Source of the DNA: Rhodocyclales bacterium
GTDB taxonomy: Bacteria > Pseudomonadota > Gammaproteobacteria > Burkholderiales > Rhodocyclaceae
Assembly (NCBI GenBank): GCA_016235765.1
Contig: JACRIZ010000091.1
Span: forward strand, 1-62,280
Direction of reading: 5' to 3'
Length of the DNA: 62,280 nucleotides
Part shown: piece by piece, positions 34,047-44,400 of the stretch
Numbering within the stretch: the first letter of the stretch is position 1
Layout of the letters: each line of letters begins with the position of its first letter
Translations under genes and position numbers: made by a program
Notes under the pieces: generated by a model
Told to the model about the DNA's origin: nothing
The model's database searches: none
Seen by the model: only the letters and a program-made list of their open reading frames with translations

Positions 34047-34902
34047 GATCGGCTCCTGCCATGACGCGTTCGGCCTGCCGCGCTTCCGCGAACAGCACGG
34101 CGAACGCCGGGACGTCGTTGTCGCGCTCGATCAGTGTCGCCATCGGCCCGAGGTGTTCGAGTGTGTGGTGGTACAAGTCCCACACCACCTGCGCGACGGG
34201 AGAACCGTGACTGTCGATCAGCAGCGGGTCGCCGGCGGCATCCAGGTCCTGCGCGAAGCCGGCCAGGTGGATCTCGCCGACGCGATCGAGCGGCAGTGCG
34301 CGGATATAGGCGTAGGGGTCGCGGCCGTGGTTGGTGCAGGAGACGTACGCGTTATTCACGTCGAGCAGTAGACGACAGCCGGTGCGGCGCAGCACCTCGC
34401 CGATGAACTCTGCCTCGCTCATGGTCGAGCTGTCGAATTCGACGTAGGTGGCCGGATTCTCCAGCAGCATCGTGCGCTTGAGGCGCGACTGCACGCGGTC
34501 GACATGTGCGCAGACGCGGTCCAGCGTGCCGCGGTGGTAGGGCACGGGCAGCAGGTCGTTGAGGAAGACGCTGCCGTGGCTGGACCAGGCCAGGTGTTCG
34601 GAAAACGATTCTGGCTGGTAGCGATCCAGCAGTGCCGCGAGGCGGTCGAGATGCGCCTCGTCGAGCGGCCCCTCGCTGCCGATCGAGAGTCCGACGCCGT
34701 GGATCGACAGCGGATAGCGTTCGCGGATGCGGGTGAGGTAATGGTGGAAGGGGCCGCCCGCCACCATGTAGTTCTCGGCGTGCACCTCGAAGAAGCCGAG
34801 GTCCGGCCAGGTATCGACGACATCCCGGAAGTGCTCGGGCTTGAGGCCGACGCCGCCCCGGGCCGGCAGGCTCCGGGGCGTGACAGCTTGGCTTGCGGTC
34901 AT
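34027..34902 (-). CDS. bufB: DUF692 multinuclear iron-dependent oxidase (BufB/HvfB type)
   Basis: This 291-residue TIM-barrel enzyme of the MNIO (DUF692) family has the metal-ligand motifs [62 protein letters not shown] and DSHGSPV. In bufferin clusters it converts precursor cysteines to thiooxazoles (oxidised cysteine rings), as related MbnB does for methanobactin. It starts 28 bases after bufA and overlaps bufC. Confidence 0.92.
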   Translation of the reverse strand: MTASQAVTPRSLPARGGVGLKPEHFRDVVDTWPDLGFFEVHAENYMVAGGPFHHYLTRIRERYPLSIHGVGLSIGSEGPLDEAHLDRLAALLDRYQPESFSEHLAWSSHGSVFLNDLLPVPYHRGTLDRVCAHVDRVQSRLKRTMLLENPATYVEFDSSTMSEAEFIGEVLRRTGCRLLLDVNNAYVSCTNHGRDPYAYIRALPLDRVGEIHLAGFAQDLDAAGDPLLIDSHGSPVAQVVWDLYHHTLEHLGPMATLIERDNDVPAFAVLFAEARQAERVMAGADHACCLC

Positions 34903-34930
34903 GGTCGGCGCTCCTCGGCTCGGGGATGGA

Positions 34931-35230
34931 TTACATCTTCGCCTTGAACTCGGCCAGTTGGCCGTGGCCGGTCGGCGAGGTCTTGGATGCCGTCTTCTCG
35001 CACGTGCCCTTGGGCACCAGCGACCAAGCGTTGGCCTGGTGATCCATCTTCGAGGTGCCGGCGCAGGTGGTGCCGGCGCCCGCCTTGCAGTCGTTCTTGC
35101 CCTTCATGGCCACGCCATAACACTTCTCCTTGTCGGCCGACATGTCGGCGGCGACGACGGGGACGGCGGCGACGCTCAGGGCGGCGCCCAGGGCCATGGC
35201 GAGGGAAGCGGCAGTGATGCTCTTGTTCAT
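34931..35230 (-). CDS. bufA: DUF2282 bufferin-like RiPP precursor
   Basis: This 99-residue precursor has a signal peptide (residues 1-28, VPVVAA end) and four cysteines at 37, 48, 56 and 77, in EKCYG, DCKAG, TCAG and TCEK. This is the DUF2282 pattern of bufferin precursors, exported peptides that bind copper after cysteine modification. It is first in the bufA-bufB-bufC-doxX operon and carries an ECF-type promoter motif (P3) about 70 bases upstream. The start ATG at 35230 gives the signal peptide directly. Confidence 0.9.
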   Translation of the reverse strand: MNKSITAASLAMALGAALSVAAVPVVAADMSADKEKCYGVAMKGKNDCKAGAGTTCAGTSKMDHQANAWSLVPKGTCEKTASKTSPTGHGQLAEFKAKM

Positions 35231-35300
35231 GGTGAATCTCCTTGTCTCTGTTGGTGGTATCTGCGTCGACGCAGGTCGCGGATGCGAGCCTGCTGAGCGT

Positions 35301-35330
35301 ATGGTCGGAGACCGGGCGGATTTCTTACAC
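35301..35330 (-). promoter_or_regulatory. ECF-type promoter P3 (bufferin operon)
   Basis: On the minus strand GTGTAAG, a 16-base spacer, then CGACCAT, 71 bases before the bufA ATG. It is one of nine sites; the -10 block has C in place of T (CGACC), as in P7 and P9. Confidence 0.7.
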
Positions 35331-35392
35331 CACCGTTTGCCTGCCGCGTGCCGATCGGCTTAGCATGGTCGGCGCCACAGGAGGAGGACGCC

Positions 35393-35716
35393 ATGCCCTA
35401 CGATCCCGAACTGGCCGAGCGTATGCGCGCGGCCCTGAAGACACGGCCCGGCATCGACGAGAAGAAGATGTTCGGCGGCTACTGCTGGATGCTCAACGGC
35501 AACATGCTCTGCGGCGTCGAAGTCGGGCGCTACATGTTCCGCGTCGGCCCCGACCGCGAAGCCGAGGCGCTCAGGCGCGGCGCCACCCCCAAGGACATCA
35601 CCGGCCGGCCGATGCGCGGTATCGTCTGGGTCAAAGCCGGCCTCACCGAAGGCAAGGACTTGCAGAAGTGGATCGACCTCGCCGCGGAGTTCGCCGGAGC
35701 GCTGCCGAAGAAGTGA
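35393..35716 (+). CDS. TfoX N-terminal domain protein
   Basis: This 107-residue protein has the TfoX/Sxy N-terminal fold: ELAERMRAAL, EKKMFGGYCWMLNGNMLCGV, and LQKWIDLAAEFAGALPKK. Stand-alone TfoX_N proteins are common and are not necessarily competence regulators. It starts with ATG at 35393 after a strong GGAGGAGG site. It is divergent from bufA, and its 5' region overlaps the bufferin promoter region. The 200 bases after it lead into the IS91-like element. Confidence 0.85.
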   Translation: MPYDPELAERMRAALKTRPGIDEKKMFGGYCWMLNGNMLCGVEVGRYMFRVGPDREAEALRRGATPKDITGRPMRGIVWVKAGLTEGKDLQKWIDLAAEFAGALPKK

Positions 35717-35916
35717 GGGCGCAGGCGATCGCGCAGAGGCGCCGGGCCGGGGCGCTGTTGGCTTCCGCTAGTCGGCCTTGGACTAAACCGCTCGCGCGGT
35801 AGGGGTGGTGTGCGACCGTCGCAGGGTGATTTGGGAAGCTAGTGGTTTGCTACGGCAGAAAGCTGCCGATGTTGGAAGCGAGGCAATCCCGCCTCGATTT
35901 CCGACAGGAGCAAGCC

Positions 35917-36792
35917 ATGGAAACTCAGAAGCCGGGCATCAGCCCGTTGCGCCAGCGCATGGTCGAGGACATGCGGATGCGCAAGTTTGGCGAGAAGACG
36001 CAGTCCCAGTACCTTCGTGCAGTGCGTCAGTTCGCCAAGTACCTCGGGCGCTCTCCGGACACCGCCAGCATCGAGGAACTGCGCAACTACCAGTTGTACC
36101 TGGTCGACAACGGTGTTTCGCCGGCATCGCTGAACTCCGCGATCTGCGGGCTGAAGTTCTTCTTCAGCATCACGCTGGATCGCCCCGAGGCGATGGCCAA
36201 GATGAAACCGGTGCATCTGCCGCGCAAGCTGCCGGAGATCCTGAGTCCCGACGAGGTGAAGCGGCTGATTGCCGCCGCCGGCAACCTGAAACACCAGACC
36301 GCGCTGGCACTGGCCTACGCGACCGGGCTGCGCGTCAATGAAGTGGTCATGCTCAAGGTCGGTGACATTGACAGCCAGCGCATGACCCTGCGGGTTGAAC
36401 AAGGTAAAGGGCAGAAGGATCGCTACGCACTACTGTCACCGGTGCTGCTTGAACGCCTGCGCGTCTGGTGGCGGGTGGCCCGCGCCCAGGGCAAGATGCT
36501 CGACGGCGGCTGGCTGTTTCCCGGCCTGGACCCGGTCCGGCACCTCAGCACCCGGCAACTCAACCGTGCCATCCACGCGGCTGCCGACGATGCCGGCATC
36601 GAGAAGCGCATCTCGATGCATTCGCTGCGCCATGCCTTTGCCACACACCTGCTGGAGCAGAAGGTCGACATCCGCCTGATCCAGGTCCTGCTCGGGCACA
36701 AGAAGCTGGAAACGACCGCTCTCTACGCCCAGGTCGCCACCGACATCCTGCGCGAGGTGGTCAGTCCATTGGAGAAACTGAACTCCGCGTAG
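35917..36792 (+). CDS. Tyrosine recombinase/integrase of the IS91-like element
   Basis: This 291-residue phage-integrase-family recombinase has an N-terminal SAM-like DNA-binding domain (SQYLRAVRQFAKYLGR) and a catalytic domain with Arg in ATGLRVNEVV, HSLRHAFATHLL (His-x-x-Arg) and LGHKKLETTALYAQV (His and nucleophile Tyr). The catalytic set is complete. It is the accessory recombinase found upstream of some IS91-group transposases. The start at 35917 follows AGGAG; an earlier ATG (35869) gives a longer N-terminus with no evident domain. Its stop lies 8 bases before the transposase ATG. Confidence 0.9.
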   Translation: METQKPGISPLRQRMVEDMRMRKFGEKTQSQYLRAVRQFAKYLGRSPDTASIEELRNYQLYLVDNGVSPASLNSAICGLKFFFSITLDRPEAMAKMKPVHLPRKLPEILSPDEVKRLIAAAGNLKHQTALALAYATGLRVNEVVMLKVGDIDSQRMTLRVEQGKGQKDRYALLSPVLLERLRVWWRVARAQGKMLDGGWLFPGLDPVRHLSTRQLNRAIHAAADDAGIEKRISMHSLRHAFATHLLEQKVDIRLIQVLLGHKKLETTALYAQVATDILREVVSPLEKLNSA

Positions 36793-36799
36793 TACCGTC

Positions 36800-37966
36800 A
36801 TGGGGCGGCCTGCCCTGGAGGTCGCCGACATCTTCCGCGCCCACGGTCCTCTCTGGCGCGAGCAGCAGGCAGGACACCTGAGCCTCGGTCAGCTCAAGGT
36901 GATGTCGGCCATCGAACAGTGTCGCACGGCGACGCTGGGAGGACATGCATTGCGTTGCGATGCCTGCGACCATCAGGAGATCAGCTACAACTCCTGTCGC
37001 AACCGGCACTGCCCGAAGTGTCAGGCGCGTGCCGCGCAACGTTGGCTTGAAGCCCGACAGGCCGAACTGCTGCCGGTCGAGTATTACCACGTGGTATTCA
37101 CGCTGCCAGAGCCGATCGGCGCCATCGCCTACACCAACAAGGCAGCGATCTACCGGCTGCTGTTCGACGTGGCGGCGGAAACGCTGCTGACCATCGCCGC
37201 CGATCCGAAACACCTCGGTGCCCAGATCGGCGCCACCTTGGTACTGCACACCTGGGGTTCGGCGCTGACGCATCATCCCCACGTTCATGGCATCGTACCC
37301 GGCGGCGGCATTTCCGCGGACGGGGAACGCTGGGTGGCGTGCCGACGGGGATTCTTCTTGCCGGTGCGCGTGCTGTCGCGACTGTTCCGGCGGCGCTTTC
37401 TGGAAGAACTGGAGAAGCTGCATCGCGCTGGCCAGTTGCAGTTCTTCGGCGAACACATCAGGCTAGCCGATGCCGGCGCGTTCGCACGGTGGCTGGCACC
37501 GCTGCGATCCTGCGAGTGGGTGGTGTATGCCAAACGTCCGTTCGCCGGCCCCGAGGCGGTGTTGGCCTATCTGTCTCGCTACACCCACCGGGTGGCGATC
37601 TCGAACCGACGCCTGGTAGCGATGAACGAGCATGGCGTGTCCTTCCGCTGGAAGGACTATCGGGCCAAGGGGCGCACCCGGCACAAGACGATGACGCTCG
37701 CCACTGGCGAGTTCATGCGCCGCTTCCTTCTCCACGTGTTGCCGACCGGCTTCCACCGCATTCGCCACTATGGCCTGCTCGCCAACGCCGGACGACGTGG
37801 ATATCTCGCCACGGCGCGTGCCTTGCTCAAGGTGCCGCCACCTGCGCCGGTCACCGACGAAGCCGTTGCCGTCCCTGTGCCGACCTTCGTTTGCCGGTGC
37901 TGTGGCGCCGCCATGCGCGTGGTCGAGATCGTCATGCGCCAGCAGCCGATCCGGGCGCCGCCATGA
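36800..37966 (+). CDS. IS91-family HUH transposase
   Basis: This 388-residue rolling-circle transposase has an N-terminal zinc-binding region (CDACDHQ, CRNRHCPKCQ), the HUH motif THHPHVHGIVPGGG, and the YLSRYTHRVAISN segment with the catalytic Tyr, then FRWKDYRAKG. A C-terminal CRCCG pair may add another zinc site. All catalytic features are present, so the element may be active. It is the second gene of a coupled pair with the tyrosine recombinase. Confidence 0.93.
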   Translation: MGRPALEVADIFRAHGPLWREQQAGHLSLGQLKVMSAIEQCRTATLGGHALRCDACDHQEISYNSCRNRHCPKCQARAAQRWLEARQAELLPVEYYHVVFTLPEPIGAIAYTNKAAIYRLLFDVAAETLLTIAADPKHLGAQIGATLVLHTWGSALTHHPHVHGIVPGGGISADGERWVACRRGFFLPVRVLSRLFRRRFLEELEKLHRAGQLQFFGEHIRLADAGAFARWLAPLRSCEWVVYAKRPFAGPEAVLAYLSRYTHRVAISNRRLVAMNEHGVSFRWKDYRAKGRTRHKTMTLATGEFMRRFLLHVLPTGFHRIRHYGLLANAGRRGYLATARALLKVPPPAPVTDEAVAVPVPTFVCRCCGAAMRVVEIVMRQQPIRAPP

Positions 37967-38492
37967 GCTCCGTCCGGCGGACGTGCCACTCCGCGCGCAA
38001 TTCGCTACTGTCGGCTTCCGGGATTCCGCTGCCGAGAGCGGACTGTTGCCCGGTACCGCGCAAGTGGCTCGTTTCACAGCGCTGGCCGTGTGCCTTGGCG
38101 ACTCAAGCGACGGCTACGGCGACCCATTTCCGCCGGGGCGTCGCACCGGGGCGCCAAACCATGAAGGTTTCTTCGGTAGTGGCCGGCATCGAATCCCCAT
38201 AGGCCGTGCCCCACCCAAACCGCGCAGCAGCATTCCGCGGTTTCCTCCCTGGAGGTTTATTCAACGTCTGCCGATTGGCTTCGGCGCGCGATCAACCCTC
38301 GTCACGTTTCGGGCAGACGTCGAACAAACCTAGACCTTTGCGGCCGTTGCAACTAGCCGGTTCATGCTTCGGCAGTTCACCAGTTAGCGGACAGAACGTC
38401 ATTCCGTATGATTGGTACGACTACGGGGGCAGGTCAATCGGCCAGCGCGACCTCCCGCTGATACGGTTGCGCGCCTGCTCTTGCCTATGCCG
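37967..38492. other. Non-coding stretch between the IS91-like transposase and the RHS gene
   Basis: I see no gene here. The first 300 bases are the presumed 3' part of the IS91-like element, ending in hairpins at 38218-38242 (AACCGCG/CGCGGTT) and 38244-38255 (CCTCC-CT-GGAGG). Beyond them lies a 9-base inverted repeat, ACGTCTGCC at 38264-38272 and GGCAGACGT at 38312-38320. The remaining 170 bases show nothing recognisable. Confidence 0.5.
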
Positions 38493-41400
38493 CTATTTTT
38501 TTCCAGGGAACGTCACGCCCCATGTTTGCGTGCCATAGCCGGCGATGCCGGCAGGATAGCCCTTGGAAACGCCCACTCCAGCTGAGATGGTTTTCTGGTT
38601 GCTTGGGTTAACAGAAAAGCCGCCGACCATAGATCCTACGCCGCCGGAAACATTGGTTGCGTAGCCGCTGAAATCATCAAACGTGGGAGCCTCCGTTACA
38701 AAGAGTTGTCCGTCTACACCCGCCCCCATGCCTAACCCCAATGTCATCGGCGGTGGCACTTGACCCTCCCCCCAACCGGTCCCGGGATCCGGAGACTGCA
38801 CCGGAGGCGGGGGTAACGTCCAGATGCTGCCGCCGCCCACGGTCAGGAAAAACGCAACGCTCTCACGATCATCCCCCTCAGGCGGCGTGTGGGTAACGTA
38901 CATGCCAACGTGCACGTCCGCGACGGCAAAGCAGATGACTAAACACATCATGCCGCCACCGCCGGTCATGACACCAGACGCGGGAAACCTGGGAGCCTGT
39001 ACAGCCGGAACACTTGGACTGCTACCCGGTCCTGGGGTGAAATTGGGAACACTGCCGGGACTCATCGGAGGCGCAGTTGGGCCGGAGTGCGGCCCGACGG
39101 ATACCATCGGCACGGTGGCCTGGGTCGGCACAGGACGTGCGCCTTGGTCGTCACTTACGTTGCTACCATTGCCAAAGCCTCCCGAGTACGACATGGCTGG
39201 CGCGCCACCCGGACCGCCTGCACTTGTGACGGCCGTCGGCGTGGGCGAAACGGCAGGTGGTGTGGCAGTACTCGATACCGGCTGCGTGGTGTAGATCTTG
39301 CCTTCCACTATGTAATCATCAAAACTCACTTTTGTCGCTGGCGGGCTCGCGGCGGGAACGGGGGCCAGGCCATCCGGGTCGACAAAGGCCAGAGGGTTAT
39401 TTCTCGCGTAGGTGTATCGATTAAATGCCTGGCTGTCGAACCGGTGATTGACCAACGGGTCTGGTGCGAGGAAACGCATCAGCTGCGGCGAATACAACCG
39501 CTGCCCGGTGTGAATCAACCCCAGCTCATCGTCGTGCAAGTGGCCGGTAAAACCCAAGCGTACCGGCGAGACCCGTCGTACGTTCTGTTTGCCAAGATGG
39601 AGCCGCTGCACGCGCTCGCCAAACGGCGCGTATTTCAAGTATTCAACGACGGCCCCGCTCGAGTCCGTCACCGCGTCAATCGAGCCCAGAGAATCGGACA
39701 GCAGGTAGTACACCTGCCAAGTGTTGTTCGAGCCTGTCCAAACAGCTTGCGCCACGATACGCCCATCGGCATGTATGGAATACACCTGGACTTCACCATT
39801 GGGATCAACACGTCGCTCGTACCATCTTCCGAGCGTTATGTCGTTCTGGCTGGCGCCTGTTTGCTTGAGCACGCGTTGGCCGGCCGCGTCGTACTTGAAA
39901 GCCACGGTCGGCATGTTGCTCCGTTGAATTTCAGCCGGCAGATTCAGTCCGTTGTACGCCAATTTGGCTTGTGGCATGCTCACTAGGTTGCCGTTCCTGT
40001 CATAGGCATAAGCCTCGGTACCACCCGCAGTCAACACGCTCGTCACCGCGTGGCGGCCGGCGCCGGCTTCGCCATACTTGTACTGACGAGCCGGATCCGA
40101 ACCCAGTGGCTGATTCCGTGTCAACAGGTTGCCGACGTCGTCATATCCGTACGCGGTGGATACGCGGACCCGTGGTTGGTAGACGTCCCACGCGATCAGC
40201 CGGTCCAGCTTATCGTAGGCAAATTCCTCCATCGAGCCAGTCAGGTGATCTAAGCGCCGGTACAGGTTGCGGTTCTGATAGTAGGCGTACTCGAGGTTCT
40301 GCACGGTGGCCTGGCCTAGCGGCCCGCTCTGGATAGTGCGCAACAGGTCATTGGCCCCGTAGGTACGACGCGTGAGGATGCCGTTGCCCAGGCGCTCGGC
40401 TGTGACGCGCTCTTGTGCGTCCCGCTTCAGGGCCTGCCAATACACCACCTGCCCCGCTAAATCGGTGACCCGGTCGAGCCGCCCTTCGGCCGTGAAGTGG
40501 TTGCGCACCGCAAAGGCCGGTGCGGCTCCGTTGGGAACGGGATAGTGGATGGCCGAAGTTCGACCAAAGTTGTCGTACCCAGCGCGCAGTGAGTAGTCCG
40601 CGCCGTTGATTGTCCATGTGGTTTGCTCCGGTCGCCCCAGGGCGTCGTAACGGAAATCAGTCATAACCCGGTCGATGTTGTTCTTGGATTGCGACAGGCT
40701 GCCCACGCCACGGCTAGCTTCGTCCCACTTAAAGGTGATCTGACCTTGCTGCGTTGTCGTGGCACTCACCCTTCCGAGCCGATCCGGCGTGTGGTTGATC
40801 TCCAGCCCGGATGCGAGCTTGATTTGTGTGGTGTCACCAAACTTGTTAGTGGTAAGCCGCACGGTGCCGAGATCGGGGTCATCGATAGAGGTGCGATAAC
40901 CAAACACGTCAAAACTCTGGGTCACCCGGTCCGAGTCCGGGTTATGTACCTGTTCCAATTGATTGAGCGGGCCATAGGCAAAGCGGCTGCGGATCACCCG
41001 ACCGTTGTCGGTCACGTAGGCGCTTTCGGCCACCCGGCCCAGCTCATCGGACGCGAGATAACGCTCATGCTGCTCCTCGTCCTTGCGTGAAAGCTTGAGT
41101 CCCTCATACCTCAACCTAGTTTCGGTCCCGTCAGGATGTTCCACCCGGAGCGGCCGGCTCAGGGCGTCATAGTTGGTGCGCTCCCAAACTGGGCTGACCG
41201 AAGCCCCATAGGGCCGGGTCTGGCCGATAAGACGGCCCACGACGTCAAACTGGTAGTCGATACCGACCAGCTGGCTGGCAGCGTTATGCCACTCGCGCCG
41301 CCGTACCCGGCCCAGCCGATCATGAATGGACGCCACACTGACACTACCGCGCGGGGATTCCGTCAGAAGGAACTCACCACTGCCAGTCATGCCGTAACTG

Positions 41401-44400
41401 AGCCTAACGTCGCGCCCCTGCGGTAGACGCTTGACTCGCAGGCGTCCAAATCCGTCGTAGGACAGTTGTGTCTCAAATCCGTTGAGATCCACCTGGCGTA
41501 ACGGCAATCCGAGTCCGCTGTGGTAAGTAGCCGATGCCCTGTGCCCTTCGGGATTCACGAGCAAGGCCACAAACATCTGTTCACCGTCGTAGTCCAGCGT
41601 CACCGTGCGCGAGTCGGCACCATCGCGCTGAACCAATCGGACAGGCAACCCGAAGGCGTTTCGCTCGAAAGTGGTCACTACAGACGTTGCCCGAGCCGGA
41701 TCGGCGTCTCCGGACCAGCCTGCTTCATCCAGTCTCGCAAGCAGGCCGGTTTGATCATCGAACTGCGCGGCAACCACGGTCACCACACTGCGTCCGCTGC
41801 GAGCGGCCTGGGTGATCTCCACATGCGCCGGTCGGCCGATCAGCCAAGACCCGACATGGTTGTCGTAACGCGTCGCGCGCCGCCACACGGTGGCCCGCCC
41901 CAGCGCGCCGTAGGCGTCAACCGGATAGATCTGCTGCTCGGCCAGCGTCACGTTGTCAAATGCATCGTGTGTTTCGCGCAGCTCCACTTCGCGCAGCTTG
42001 GTGACACCCGCTGCGGTGCCGCCCACCACCGGGAACTCTTCTTCCACCAAGCGGGTTCGGTTCGCGTAGGAGAAAAAGTGGCGGGCTGATGGCAACCCGC
42101 TTAGCACCAACTGGCACTGGCGCGTTACGGTGGTCCGATGGATACGCCAGGTCGTCTTGGCCTCCAGTAGGTGGGCCGCCGATTCACGCGCCACACTGAA
42201 GCCGGCGCAGGGATAGAAGGTTTCAACACGAGTCGTATTGTCGAATCTCTCCTGAACGTGCTGGCCGGATTGCTGATCGTGGTACTCCACGCGGCCAAAG
42301 CCAAGCCAGCCTCGGCCAGCCAGGTCGTGACGGCCGTCGTGATACCGATAGGTATGCCGGCGTCCTGTTTTGGTTCCGGAATCGGCGGTGTGCTCCGCTA
42401 CCAGCCAGGGACCGCGCCTAGTGCAAGCCAGCGGATAGCGGCAAACACCGCCTGTGCCCTGGTCGTGCAGTTTGACAAATGGGCTATAGGTGAAATGGTC
42501 GTATCGGCCCAAACCGTCGGTAGCGGTCAACAGGTAATCGTTGGGTAGACTTTGGCGCGTGTACAGCAACAATCGCCCGCCGGTGGCGGTGACAAAGTCA
42601 GGCAGCCCGTCGCCGTTGACGTCAAGCGTCTGCGCGGTACGCCAGCCATTGGGAGTTGGGGCGTTGAGCTGGACCGGAATGGCTAGTCCCCGAGGCGCAA
42701 AGCCTGTGCCAGTCGACTCGAGCACGGCAAGGCGACGCACACCACCATCTACGTAGCCGCCGAGTAGCATCAGATCGTCTTTGCCGTCGCCGTTAAAGTC
42801 GACTACACGTACGCCCGCATCGTAGTCCGAGGTGCAGCCACCAGGGTTGTGCAGCGCGGGTGAGTTGTCAAACGGCGCGGGAACACTCCAGTCGACCGCC
42901 GCCAGAAAAGCACGACCGGTGTTGATCGCCACACGAATCACACCTTGGCTTGAATCCAAGTCGAGCTGATCGATCAAGCCGTCGCCATTGATGTCGGCAA
43001 ACAAGGGCCGGCACTTAGTCAGCAGCGTGGGCACTGTAAAACTCTTGAACTCCCCGCCATCCCACCGGAGAGCGGTTGCACCGTGGGCAGAAAATTCAAT
43101 GACCAGATCCTGCGCGCCGCGCCCTTCGATATCAATGGCCAGGGCCTCAACCGGCCAGAACGTCAGGGGCCCCTGGGCGCGATAGCTGACCTCGCTGGTC
43201 TTGAATTCATCGAAGGCACCACCGAGATTCCGGCGCGCGGCCCAGCGCAGGCCACCGGGTGCGCCCGCCTCGCCTATGGGTTTGGCCAGATCCGGCAGGC
43301 CGTCGCCATCCAGATCAAGTACATAACTCTCGCGGTAGACGCGGGTGTAGGTGTCTAACGGATCGGGAAATTGCTGAAACCCGGTGTCGGTGGCCCGGTA
43401 GATCTGGCTGCGGAACAGTTCAGGGGGACTGGCCCCACCGCCCGAGCGCGGACGCTCGCGCACCATGAAGTCGGCGTGGCCGTCCGCGTCAAGATCCACC
43501 AGCCGGCCCTCAGCTTCGCGGGCCTGAGCACCGGCGTTGGGGTCACGTGGCTCGCTTGATGGGCCGGGCTGTGCACCGCCTAGGGCGGTGGTATTGCTGA
43601 GGCGGAATTGCCAAGTCTGGCCCTGACTTTCGCGCAGCAGGGCATCGTCGAGACCATCACCGTTGATGTCGCCGGTGTGGATGATCGCCTGCGAGTTGGG
43701 AGCCGACGCATTGCCACTCGCAGAAAAGGCGCCCAAGTCCTGCAACTGCAGGTTCGGCGTGGGTTCACTCCACTGGAGAGTGGTCGGTTTCAGACAGACG
43801 CCTTGGCCGTCGCACTCCGTTAGATTGGCAAGCAGGCTACGTCGGCTTAGTGTGGACGTCCGGTACACCAGCCGATACTCTCGCAGCAACTCGGTGCGGT
43901 TACCGCTTCTTTCGTGGACCTGGATCTGTGTCAGGCGGCGCGTAACTACGGTTCGTAGCCCGCCAGAGAACTGTTCAGAGGCGTCTGGCCGACTGCCGTA
44001 GGTGAACTGAACCAGGCGAGTGGGCGCCAACGGCTGATCACCGTCATGCCCGGTGTAGGCAATTTCCACCGGAAACTGTTCATAGCCATGCGCGATCTCA
44101 TCCACACCGTAGCGAACGGTCAGGAAGTTGCCGGAACGGTCCTCGATACGCGACAAAGCCCAGGCAGCCACCACCGAATGATCATAGGTGGTTTCAACGG
44201 TATACCGCGGTGGGTAACCCGTGGCACCGGCCAGGCGTGAGTTGGCCACCCGCCCCTCGAGCCGCGCGTCTGCGGTAGCACCGAAGGTGAGGATCTTGCC
44301 GTCCTTGAGGTATGCTCTGAAGAATCGTGGCCCCTGCGCGTTGGTCTGGAACGCCACGACCTTGATCTGCGTATCGCGCTCGGTGCGGTACTCAGACTCG

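Larger units (their letters stand above)
35840..38265 (+). mobile_element. IS91-like element with a tyrosine recombinase
   Basis: The element holds a tyrosine-recombinase gene (35917-36792) and an IS91-type HUH transposase gene (36800-37966). Ends are approximate, because IS91 elements lack inverted repeats: a CGGCAG-AAAG-CTGCCG hairpin at 35853-35868 marks the left side, and AACCGCG/CGCGGTT and CCTCC/GGAGG hairpins at 38218-38255 mark a likely oriIS-type right end. It sits between the TfoX gene and the 3' end of the RHS gene. Confidence 0.7.
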
